NCBI GenBank assembly: GCA_947632515.1 | Contig: CANRPO010000028.1 | Span: 1 to 38,867, forward strand | Source of the DNA: an uncultured Lachnospiraceae bacterium | Lineage (GTDB): Bacteria; Bacillota; Clostridia; Lachnospirales; Lachnospiraceae | Reading direction: 5' to 3' | DNA length: 38,867 bases | Shown here: in pieces, positions 32,803 through 38,867 of the stretch | How positions within the stretch are numbered: the first letter of the stretch is position 1 | How the letters are laid out: each line of letters opens with the position of its first letter | Notes under the pieces: model-generated | Told to the model about the DNA's origin: nothing | What the model saw: only the letters and a program-made list of their open reading frames with translations | The model's database searches: none | Made by a program: the position numbers and the translations under genes

Positions 32803-33882
32803 ATGGGTAAGAAGATCGTACTGACCGGCGGCGGGACTGCCGGACATGTGACGCCGAATATGGCGTTGATCCCGAAACTTAGGGAGCGGCAATATGAGAT
32901 CGTTTATATGGGTTCCTATGACGGGATCGAAAAAAAACTGATGGAGGATTTCGATCTTCCGTATTATGGGATCGCTACCGGAAAATTCAGAAGATATTTT
33001 GATCCGAAAAACTTTTCCGATCCCTTTCGCGTTCTCAAGGGAATACGTGAGGCAAAGAAGTACCTCAAAGAGATAAAACCTGACGTGGTGTTCTCCAAAG
33101 GCGGTTTCGTCAGCGTTCCGGTGGTGCGCGCGGCGGCCTCGCTGGGGATCCCGTGCATCGTGCACGAGTCCGATATGACCCCGGGATTGGCGAACAAGCT
33201 GTGTATTCCCGTGGCGAAGAAGGTGTGCTGCAATTTCCCCGAGACGCTTGGTATGCTGCCGGCAGACAAGGCGGTGCTGACGGGCTCTCCGATCAGAAAA
33301 GAGCTCGCCGCAGGCCGCAAAGAGGCGGGGTATAAGCTGTGCGGATTTGACGGCTCCAAACCCGTTATCATGGTGGTGGGCGGCAGCCAGGGGTCGGCTG
33401 CGGTCAATCAGGCGGTCAGGGACGTCCTTCCCGAGCTGCTGAAAGATTTTCAGGTGGTGCATCTGTGCGGAAAGGACAAGATGGACAATCTTCTGCTCAC
33501 CACGCCCGGGTACAAACAGTTTGAGTATATCAAGTCGGAGATGAAGGATATTTTCGCGATGGCGGATCTTGTCATCTCCAGAGCGGGGGCGAACGCGATC
33601 AGCGAACTTCTGGCGCTCAGAAAGCCCAACATTCTCATTCCCCTTCCGGCGGGCAGCAGCAGGGGGGATCAGATTTTGAATGCCAAGTCTTTTGAATCGC
33701 AGGGGTTCAGCATTGTGATCGATGAGGACGATCTGACGAACAAGCTCTTGCTTGAGAAGATCCAAGAGTTGTACTTTAACAGATTTACCTATATCGACGC
33801 CATGAGCAAGAGCAATCAGCGGGATGCGATCGGAACGATCGTTGCGCTGATCGAGGAGGCGGCAGATGGGAAAATGTCTTGA
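32803..33882 (+). CDS. murG: UDP-GlcNAc:lipid I N-acetylglucosaminyltransferase MurG
   Basis: 359 residues, full length. The GT-B hallmark loop 'GGGTAGHVTPN' (9-19) binds the diphosphate, 'HESDMTPGLANK' the acceptor side, 'VVGGSQGSAAVN' the second glycine loop, and 'ISRAGANAISELLALRKPNILIPLP' the UDP-GlcNAc site. It makes lipid II at the inner membrane face. Start ATG 32803 is preceded by GAGGAGG; the frame is open further upstream, across the promoter. Here it stands alone, not inside a division/cell-wall cluster, next to pgi. Either the organism has a dispersed murG or this is a second copy; the window cannot tell. Confidence 0.95.
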   Translation: MGKKIVLTGGGTAGHVTPNMALIPKLRERQYEIVYMGSYDGIEKKLMEDFDLPYYGIATGKFRRYFDPKNFSDPFRVLKGIREAKKYLKEIKPDVVFSKGGFVSVPVVRAAASLGIPCIVHESDMTPGLANKLCIPVAKKVCCNFPETLGMLPADKAVLTGSPIRKELAAGRKEAGYKLCGFDGSKPVIMVVGGSQGSAAVNQAVRDVLPELLKDFQVVHLCGKDKMDNLLLTTPGYKQFEYIKSEMKDIFAMADLVISRAGANAISELLALRKPNILIPLPAGSSRGDQILNAKSFESQGFSIVIDEDDLTNKLLLEKIQELYFNRFTYIDAMSKSNQRDAIGTIVALIEEAADGKMS

Positions 33883-33907
33883 AAAACCATGGGCGCAATG
33901 CTACACT
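33879..33907 (+). promoter_or_regulatory. Probable promoter for pgi
   Basis: TTGAAA (33879-33884, overlapping the murG stop), 17-nt spacer, TACACT (33902-33907). Moderate match; pgi may also be read from the murG promoter since no terminator lies between. Confidence 0.45.
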
Positions 33908-33974
33908 TATCAGTGATGAAAGTCAATAAAGGACACGGATACGATGTCTGATAGAAAAGGAGAGAGGATAAACG

Positions 33975-35321
33975 ATGAGCAAGGTTACATTTGACTATTC
34001 AAAGGCGGGTTCTTTTGTCAGAGAAAACGAAGTGGAATCCATGAAGAAACTGGCGCTGGACGCGAAGGAAGTGCTTGTGAGCAAGACGGGCGCGGGCAAC
34101 GACTTCCTGGGCTGGATCGATCTTCCGGTCGATTATGACAAGGAAGAGTTTGCGAGGATCAAGAAAGCGGCGGCGAAGATCCAGAGCGATTCCGAAGTGC
34201 TGTTGGTGATCGGTATCGGCGGGTCCTATCTCGGCGCGAGAGCGGCAATCGAGTTTCTGCGCCACAGTTTTTACAATGTCGTAGACAAGTCTATCAGAAA
34301 AACGCCGGAAATATATTTTGTGGGAAATTCTATCAGCTCTACTTACATCAGACACCTGATCGACGTGATCGGCGACAGGGACTTCTCCATCAACATGATC
34401 TCCAAGTCCGGCACGACCACGGAGCCGGCGATCGCGTTCCGCGTATTCAAGGAGATGGCGGAGAAGAAGTACGGCAAGGAGGGCGCTGCCAAGAGGATCT
34501 ACGCGACCACCGACAAGGCGAAGGGATCTTTGAAGAATCTGGCGACGGAAGAGGGTTATGAGAGTTTCGTCGTTCCCGATGATGTGGGAGGACGTTTCTC
34601 CGTGCTGACGGCGGTAGGACTGCTGCCGATCGCGGTGTCCGGCGCGGACATCGACAAGCTGATGGAGGGCGCGGCGGACGGCCGCAAGAGAGCGTTGGAG
34701 ACGCCTTTCGAGGAGAACGACGCGCTGCAGTACGCGGCGCTGCGCAATATTCTGCTGAGGAAGGGCAAGAATATTGAGATCCTGGCTAACTACGAGCCCA
34801 GCGTGCACTATGTGTCCGAGTGGTGGAAACAGCTCTACGGCGAGTCCGAGGGCAAGGACCAGAAGGGGATCTTCCCAGCCAGCGTAGACCTCACCACAGA
34901 TCTGCATTCTATGGGACAGTTCATTCAGGACGGCTCCAGGAATCTGTTCGAGACGGTTATCAATATCGAGAAGAGCCGCGAGGAGATCATAATAGGCGAG
35001 GAGCCTGTAGATCTGGACGGCCTGAACTATCTGGCGGGTAAGAGCGTAGACTTCGTCAATAAGAGCGCAATGAACGGTACCATTCTCGCGCACACGGACG
35101 GGCAGGTGCCGAACCTGATGGTGAAGGTTCCCGAGGTGAGCGAGTTCTATCTCGGCCAGTTGTTCTACTTCTTCGAGTTCGCCTGCGGCGTCAGCGGCTA
35201 TCTGCTGGGCGTGAATCCCTTCAACCAGCCGGGCGTGGAGAGCTACAAGAAGAACATGTTCGCGCTCCTCGGCAAGCCGGGATATGAGGCGCAGAGGGAA
35301 GAACTGCTGAAGAGACTGTAA
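33975..35321 (+). CDS. pgi: Glucose-6-phosphate isomerase
   Basis: 448 residues, the usual size of the bacterial short PGI. '[16 protein letters not shown]' and '[17 protein letters not shown]' bind the sugar phosphate; '[18 protein letters not shown]' contains PGI signature 1, and '[22 protein letters not shown]' holds the C-terminal catalytic-site residues. It interconverts glucose-6-phosphate and fructose-6-phosphate in the cytoplasm. Start ATG 33975 has AGGAGAGAGG upstream. Codon use is typical of a highly expressed gene (many GAG, AAG, CTG codons). A hairpin terminator follows at 35364. All key residues seen; assignment is secure. Confidence 0.97.
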   Translation: MSKVTFDYSKAGSFVRENEVESMKKLALDAKEVLVSKTGAGNDFLGWIDLPVDYDKEEFARIKKAAAKIQSDSEVLLVIGIGGSYLGARAAIEFLRHSFYNVVDKSIRKTPEIYFVGNSISSTYIRHLIDVIGDRDFSINMISKSGTTTEPAIAFRVFKEMAEKKYGKEGAAKRIYATTDKAKGSLKNLATEEGYESFVVPDDVGGRFSVLTAVGLLPIAVSGADIDKLMEGAADGRKRALETPFEENDALQYAALRNILLRKGKNIEILANYEPSVHYVSEWWKQLYGESEGKDQKGIFPASVDLTTDLHSMGQFIQDGSRNLFETVINIEKSREEIIIGEEPVDLDGLNYLAGKSVDFVNKSAMNGTILAHTDGQVPNLMVKVPEVSEFYLGQLFYFFEFACGVSGYLLGVNPFNQPGVESYKKNMFALLGKPGYEAQREELLKRL

Positions 35322-35363
35322 GGGCGAGAGTTTTGGCGGTAAATATGAGATAAAACATAAGGA

Positions 35364-35394
35364 AATGCCGTCCCGCGCAGCGCGGGGCGGCATT
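35364..35394 (+). terminator. Terminator hairpin downstream of pgi (left copy)
   Basis: AATGCCGTCCCGCG (35364-35377), loop CAG, CGCGGGGCGGCATT (35381-35394): a 14-bp stem with one G-U pair. No strong T-tract follows (CCCCTGTTTAT). The same 31 bases occur again at 36024-36054 on the far side of the toxin-antitoxin pair. Confidence 0.75.
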
Positions 35395-35439
35395 CCCCTG
35401 TTTATACATTAAAATTAAAGAAAATATAAAGAAAATTTC

Positions 35440-35469
35440 TTGATTTTTTCTCGTTCTATTGCGTATAAT
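35440..35469 (+). promoter_or_regulatory. Promoter of the toxin-antitoxin operon
   Basis: TTGATT (35440-35445), 18-nt spacer, perfect TATAAT (35464-35469). A 13-bp palindrome AAGAAAATTTCTT (35429-35441) overlaps the -35 start, where an antitoxin-toxin repressor would bind. Confidence 0.6.
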
Positions 35470-35492
35470 AAAGACAGAAAGGGAGTGTTGAT

Positions 35493-35759
35493 ATGGCACA
35501 GGCAGTTAATGTTAATTTTAAACTGGATGCTGATGTTAAAAAAAGTATGGAACAGGCGTGTTCCGAATTAGGGCTTTCCATGAGCGCCGCTTTTACAATA
35601 TTTGCAAAAAAAGTTGGCAGAGAAAAACGTATACCGTTTGAGGTTTCGGTAGACCCGTTTTATTCTGAGGGAAATATCCGTTATCTGGAGAGAAAAAAGC
35701 GCGAGATAGACGAGGGGAAAGCGCATTTGTCGGAGCATGAATTGATAGAGGTGGACTGA
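35493..35759 (+). CDS. RelB/DinJ-family antitoxin
   Basis: 88 residues. The N-terminal half is the ribbon-helix-helix DNA-binding and dimer part: 'VNVNFKLDADVKKSMEQACSELGLSMSAAFTIFAKKVG'. The rest, 'YSEGNIRYLERKKREIDEGKAHLSEHELIEVD', wraps and blocks the toxin. DinJ-type antitoxins autoregulate their own promoter, consistent with the palindrome upstream. Start ATG 35493 has GGGAG eight bases upstream. The stop overlaps the toxin ATG (TGATG). Codon use is more AT-rich than the adjacent pgi, suggesting acquisition as a cassette. Confidence 0.93.
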   Translation: MAQAVNVNFKLDADVKKSMEQACSELGLSMSAAFTIFAKKVGREKRIPFEVSVDPFYSEGNIRYLERKKREIDEGKAHLSEHELIEVD

Positions 35760-36019
35760 TGCGGCTAGTGTGGGAAGATGAGGCTTGGGAGGATTATCTC
35801 TATTGGCAGGGACAGGACAGGAAAACAATAAGGCGCATAAATGCACTGATAAAAGATATTCAGAGGAATCCTTATGAGGGCATAGGAAAACCGGAACCGC
35901 TGCGGGAAAATTTAAGCGGTATGTGGAGCAGACGGATCGATGAGACAAACAGGATCGTCTACTATGAGAAGTACGACAGTATCATTATTGTATCCTGCCG
36001 CAGGCACTATGATAATTAA
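35759..36019 (+). CDS. yoeB: YoeB/Txe-family mRNA interferase toxin
   Basis: 86 residues, full length. 'WEDEAWEDYLYWQGQDRKTIRRINALIKDIQRNPYEGIGKPEPL' is the family core, and 'LSGMWSRRIDETNRIVYY' with the terminal 'CRRHYDN' supplies the catalytic Arg and His-Tyr. YoeB binds the ribosome and cleaves mRNA in the A site. Coupled to the antitoxin by a 1-bp overlap. A hairpin terminator begins 5 bases after the stop. All expected active residues are present, so the toxin should be functional. Confidence 0.95.
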   Translation: MRLVWEDEAWEDYLYWQGQDRKTIRRINALIKDIQRNPYEGIGKPEPLRENLSGMWSRRIDETNRIVYYEKYDSIIIVSCRRHYDN

Positions 36020-36023
36020 AGGG

Positions 36024-36057
36024 AATGCCGTCCCGCGCAGCGCGGGGCGGCATTTTT
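36024..36057 (+). terminator. Terminator hairpin downstream of the toxin gene (right copy)
   Basis: The same 31-base stem-loop as at 35364-35394 (36024-36054), here followed by a run of Ts (36053-36057), making it a good rho-independent terminator. On the minus strand it is followed by CCCTTTAATTA and could end the convergent SIMPL gene too. Confidence 0.85.
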
Positions 36058-36068
36058 GTCTGTGCGCG

Positions 36069-36920
36069 TCAGTTCGTCAGCTCGTATTCGACCGTCACAG
36101 AGGCTTTCACGGCGATCTCGCCGGGCATGATCTGCGTCAGATCGTCTTCCGTGTCGCCCAGGCTCATTTCCTTGCGGGCGTTTAGGGCGTTGACACTGGA
36201 GGAATCCTCATAGCGGGCCTGGGTATAGCCGCCGGTTTCCTGAATCCCGATGACTTTTCCCACCTTTGCGCCGGAGGCTGTCGCCAGCGTTTCCGCTTTC
36301 TGACGGGCCATATCTACGGCCTTGGTCAGCGCCTCCTGATAACTCCGGTCATATTCGCCGGCCTGATAGGTGATGGACTGTACTGTGTTGATGCCGGAGG
36401 CGACCGATTGGGACAGAATATCGCCAAGGCCGTCGATCTTCAGGTCCGATACGGTCAGGCAGGTCTCGGCCGCATATCCCGTGATCCTTGCGGTATTACC
36501 GCTGTAATCATACACCGGGCGCATGGAGAAGTCTGAGGTTCGGATGGATCGTTCCGCCACGCCGAGACTTTTCAGAAGTTCGGTCACCTGTGTCACGGCC
36601 GTCGCGTTCTGCTGCTGGCAGTCTGCCGCCGTGCCGCGCTCGGTGCGGACACTGTACACCACTTCCGCCATGTCCGGCACGACCGACACCGTCTCGCTGC
36701 TGTTTACGGTGACGGAGCGGGTTTCAGACACGCCGCCTGACTCGGACTGCGTCTGGGAAACCGTAGCTGTTGCTGAGGGCTCTGTCTGTTCCGTATACTG
36801 CGCTGCTGTCTCCGTCTCCGTTGGCGGGAGGCTATCGGCGGTCTGGCCGCAGCCGGCCAGCAGCAGCGCGCCCACAAGCAGAAACGACAGGATCATTACA
36901 GGATTGTTTTTCTTTTTCAT
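36069..36920 (-). CDS. SIMPL-domain (DUF541) lipoprotein
   Basis: 283 residues. A lipoprotein signal peptide ends in LLAGC with Cys24, followed by a Thr/Ser/Glu-rich linker (about 25-70). The SIMPL domain covers about 72-283: 'SVTVNSSETVSVVPDMAEVVYSVRTE', 'DFSMRPVYDYSGN', 'ITGYAAETCLTVSD' and 'AVDMARQKAETLATASGAKVGKVIGI'. Family members (BP26/YggE) are envelope proteins linked to oxidative stress but without proven chemistry. Start ATG 36920 is used because the lipoprotein signal begins there with GAAGGGAG upstream; the longer frame to 37046 has no such signal. It shares a regulatory region of three palindromes with the gene at 37221. Confidence 0.88.
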   Translation of the reverse strand: MKKKNNPVMILSFLLVGALLLAGCGQTADSLPPTETETAAQYTEQTEPSATATVSQTQSESGGVSETRSVTVNSSETVSVVPDMAEVVYSVRTERGTAADCQQQNATAVTQVTELLKSLGVAERSIRTSDFSMRPVYDYSGNTARITGYAAETCLTVSDLKIDGLGDILSQSVASGINTVQSITYQAGEYDRSYQEALTKAVDMARQKAETLATASGAKVGKVIGIQETGGYTQARYEDSSSVNALNARKEMSLGDTEDDLTQIMPGEIAVKASVTVEYELTN

Positions 36921-37031
36921 AGGAATCTCCCTTCCGGAGCATTTACGCGACAGGCTGTCTGCTCCTGCTATAAATACCCGTGACGGCGGCGAAAGGTTGC
37001 GGCGCTCGATGTGCGCGATTAAATTATCAAA

Positions 37032-37135
37032 ATTTATAAAACACATTTTATAAATCTGATAAAATAGTATAATTTATAAAATATATTTTATAAAAATGAA
37101 AAATGGGGATAATTTATAAAATTCATTTTACAAAC
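37032..37135. repeat. Three 24-bp palindromes at exact 40-bp spacing
   Basis: ATTTATAAAA-N4-TTTTATAAAT-type sites at 37032-37055, 37072-37095 and 37112-37135. The first is a perfect palindrome around CACA, the second has one end mismatch around TATA, the third is degenerate in its right arm (TTTTACAAAC). Start-to-start distance is 40 bp twice. The third site ends right at the -35 box of the promoter at 37136. They lie between the divergent SIMPL and ATPase genes and look like operators for one repressor or activator. Confidence 0.75.
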
Positions 37136-37164
37136 TTGACCTATCTGAAATAATAGATTATGCT
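37136..37164 (+). promoter_or_regulatory. Promoter for the DUF4143-type ATPase gene
   Basis: TTGACC (37136-37141), 17-nt spacer, TATGCT (37159-37164). The -35 is adjacent to the third palindrome, so a bound protein would touch the polymerase. Confidence 0.6.
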
Positions 37165-37220
37165 TATTATACAGATCATAAGGATGGGGCGTGTGCGGAC
37201 GCGCCGGAATGAGAGGCACT

Positions 37221-38417
37221 ATGATACGACGCGAGGAATATTTAGAGACATTGATCCGATTGAAGGATAAGCATATCATCAAAGTGATCACCGGAGTACG
37301 GCGGTGCGGCAAGTCCACAATGTTTGAACTTTATCGGGAGTATCTCGAGGAGAATGGCGTGGCGAAAGAGCAGATCATAGCGGTTAATCTGGAGGACGGA
37401 GATTACCGTCATATCAGGACGGCTGAACAGCTCTATGATCATGTTGCCGGGCAGTTGTCCGAGGAGAAGAAATATTATGTCTTCCTCGACGAAGTACAGC
37501 AGGCGGAACAGTTTGAGAAAGCGGTGGACTGGCTGTATGTAAAAAAGAACGTAGACCTGTACATCACAGGCTCCAACGCCTTCCTGCTCTCAGGAGAGCT
37601 GGCGACGCTGCTCTCCGGGCGCTATATTGAGATCAAAATGCTGCCGCTCTCTTTTCGGGAGTATGCGTCGTATTACGGCGTAAGCGGCGGGCTGGAAGAA
37701 TTGTTCAGCAAATATCTCACGGACAGTTCTTTCCCCGGAACGCTGGAACTTGTCGAAAAACAGGATATTCGTATGTACCTGGAAGGAATCTATCACACGA
37801 TTCTGTTAAAAGATGTTGTTACCCGAAACAGGATCGCGGATTCGGGAATGCTGCAAAGCGTCATAGAATATGTCTTTGACAATATTGGCAATCTCTGCTC
37901 TTCCACGAAGATCGCTGGTACGATGACGTCTGGAGGAAGGAAGATCAGCGTGCCGACTGTGGAGTCCTATTTGGAGGCGTTGACGGACAGTTTTATCATA
38001 TATAAGGTCGGCAGATACGATGTTAAGGGCAGGCAATATCTGGTGATGGGCGTGAAGTACTATGTCACGGATATTGGTCTGCGCTACTATCTGTTGGGGA
38101 CAAAGGCGGGCGATATGGGGCATATTCTGGAGAATATCGTGTACTTGGAGCTGCGCAGACGAGGGTATGAGATACACATCGGCAAGGCTGGCGACGCAGA
38201 GATCGACTTCGTGGCGATCAACGGGTCGGGAACAGAGTACTATCAGGTCGCGCAGACGGTGATGGATGAGAACACGCTGAGACGCGAACTCGCGCCTCTT
38301 ATGGCTGTCAAAGACCACAATCCAAAATATCTGCTGACGATGGATCATATGCCGCAGACTTCATACAACGGGATCAGACAGATCAATCTGCTGCGGTGGC
38401 TTATGAAGGAAGAGTGA
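37221..38417 (+). CDS. AAA-type ATPase with C-terminal DUF4143 domain
   Basis: 398 residues. The ATPase part has Walker A 'TGVRRCGKST' (about 24-33), Walker B 'YYVFLDEVQ' (about 86-94) and sensor 'LYITGSNAFLLSGELATLLSGRYIEIKMLPLSF'. The C-terminal DUF4143 region includes 'ILENIVYLELRRRGYEIHIGKAGDAEIDFVA' and 'YYQVAQTV', a PD-(D/E)XK-nuclease-like pattern. Family members are often called 'ATP-binding protein' and are many-copy, of unclear role, perhaps defence- or toxin-linked. Start ATG 37221 has GAGAGG just upstream; an earlier ATG at 37191 is less likely. Upstream control by three palindromes is unusual for the family. Confidence 0.9.
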   Translation: MIRREEYLETLIRLKDKHIIKVITGVRRCGKSTMFELYREYLEENGVAKEQIIAVNLEDGDYRHIRTAEQLYDHVAGQLSEEKKYYVFLDEVQQAEQFEKAVDWLYVKKNVDLYITGSNAFLLSGELATLLSGRYIEIKMLPLSFREYASYYGVSGGLEELFSKYLTDSSFPGTLELVEKQDIRMYLEGIYHTILLKDVVTRNRIADSGMLQSVIEYVFDNIGNLCSSTKIAGTMTSGGRKISVPTVESYLEALTDSFIIYKVGRYDVKGRQYLVMGVKYYVTDIGLRYYLLGTKAGDMGHILENIVYLELRRRGYEIHIGKAGDAEIDFVAINGSGTEYYQVAQTVMDENTLRRELAPLMAVKDHNPKYLLTMDHMPQTSYNGIRQINLLRWLMKEE

Positions 38418-38815
38418 CGGGCGGGATTCGCAGATTGTCAGCGAGGCTTTTTTGGAAAATCGAGAATCGACAAATAGATAACGTTTTTATGCTTTGCGAG
38501 GAATTGCTTTCACAGCACACCCGGGCTCTTGGCGTAATAGCCTTTGATTGGGCGTACCGTGTGAGGAAACAGTATAATGCGAAAACCCACGGGATATTTT
38601 TCGGATGGCTGAAAAGGTATGTGCGTGGATGGAGTGACTGCGACGATTTCTGCACCCATGCGTTTGGAGAATTGTTGAAGAGTCGCAAGGAACTGTTTTC
38701 ATCGATCCTTGAATGGACAATTGACAACTTCCCATTTGCCGGGGAAAAATCAGGATCAGGGCGGCCGCAGAGAAAATCTGAAAAAAGTTTTGGTGAATTG
38801 CAACAATTATTTTAA
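38396..38815 (+). pseudogene. Remnant of an AlkD-like DNA alkylation repair gene
   Basis: The frame overlaps the end of the ATPase gene and has no convincing start. From about 38429 it reads 'RLFWKIENRQIDNVFMLCEELL', then 'RALGVIAFDWAYRVRKQY', then 'WSDCDDFCTHAFGELLKSRKELFSSILEWT', which resembles the HEAT-repeat AlkD-like family. The N-terminal quarter expected for the fold is missing, and after 'NFPF' (about 38731) the sequence turns into a charged, low-information tail where the family would continue with 'VRRAA'-like text. I therefore read it as a truncated, frame-shifted copy. The final 52 bases of the window hold nothing I can assign. Confidence 0.6.
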
Positions 38816-38867
38816 AATTCATCAAACTGCACAATAAAAAGCCCGATTATGGAGCTGATCACTCCGG

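Noticed and set aside
33999..35393. 464-codon minus-strand frame opposite pgi
   Set aside because: Shadow caused by strong codon bias of pgi; no motif, and it would read through the terminator hairpin.

Overview
The window looks like the chromosome of a Gram-positive gut-type anaerobe (Bacillota, Clostridia, most likely Lachnospiraceae). The evidence is strong AGGAGG-type ribosome binding sites, sigma-A promoters, an MBOAT/SGNH/DUF4358 set, a YozG-like regulator with DUF2975 and DUF4153-type partners, and moderately GC-rich genes interrupted by one clearly AT-rich block. This placement comes from gene content; no rRNA or tRNA is present to confirm it.

Layout. 1-5.0 kb (+): the end of an Rpn-type nuclease/transposase gene, a decayed intergenic stretch, a small Cys-rich protein, an ABC half-transporter and a MATE exporter ending in a terminator. 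5.0-7.6 kb (-): operon of DUF2975 protein, small HTH regulator and DUF4153/DUF4173 membrane protein. 7.6-10.5 kb (-): xth and a CotH-kinase-like gene, preceded by an RNA leader made of a long hairpin and a 49-bp tandem repeat. 10.6-15.0 kb: membrane-anchored C39 peptidase, SGNH-like protein, MBOAT acyltransferase and DUF4358 lipoprotein, which read as a cell-surface acylation set.

15.0-23.2 kb is an AT-rich block: an Xre regulator, a secreted protein, an SH3-domain membrane protein, a membrane glycosyltransferase fused to a phosphoribulokinase/uridine-kinase-like domain (copy A), a giant YfhO-like/GT-C fusion interrupted by an in-frame TAG, and a small membrane protein. 23.3-31.9 kb is a GC-richer operon on one strand: class II aldolase, tandem nucleotidyltransferase, a second GT-C/kinase fusion (copy B), HAD phosphatase, family 2 glycosyltransferase, GDPD-like protein and a GT39-like membrane glycosyltransferase. 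I infer that these two blocks together build or decorate an envelope glycan or phospho-glycan. The twin GT-C/kinase fusions are the best candidate for an undescribed system; their substrate cannot be read from the sequence.

31.9-38.9 kb is mixed: a lineage-type membrane protein, murG, pgi, a RelB/YoeB toxin-antitoxin pair bracketed by two identical terminator hairpins, a SIMPL-domain lipoprotein, a DUF4143-type ATPase behind three 24-bp palindromes at 40-bp spacing, and a broken AlkD-like DNA alkylation repair gene.
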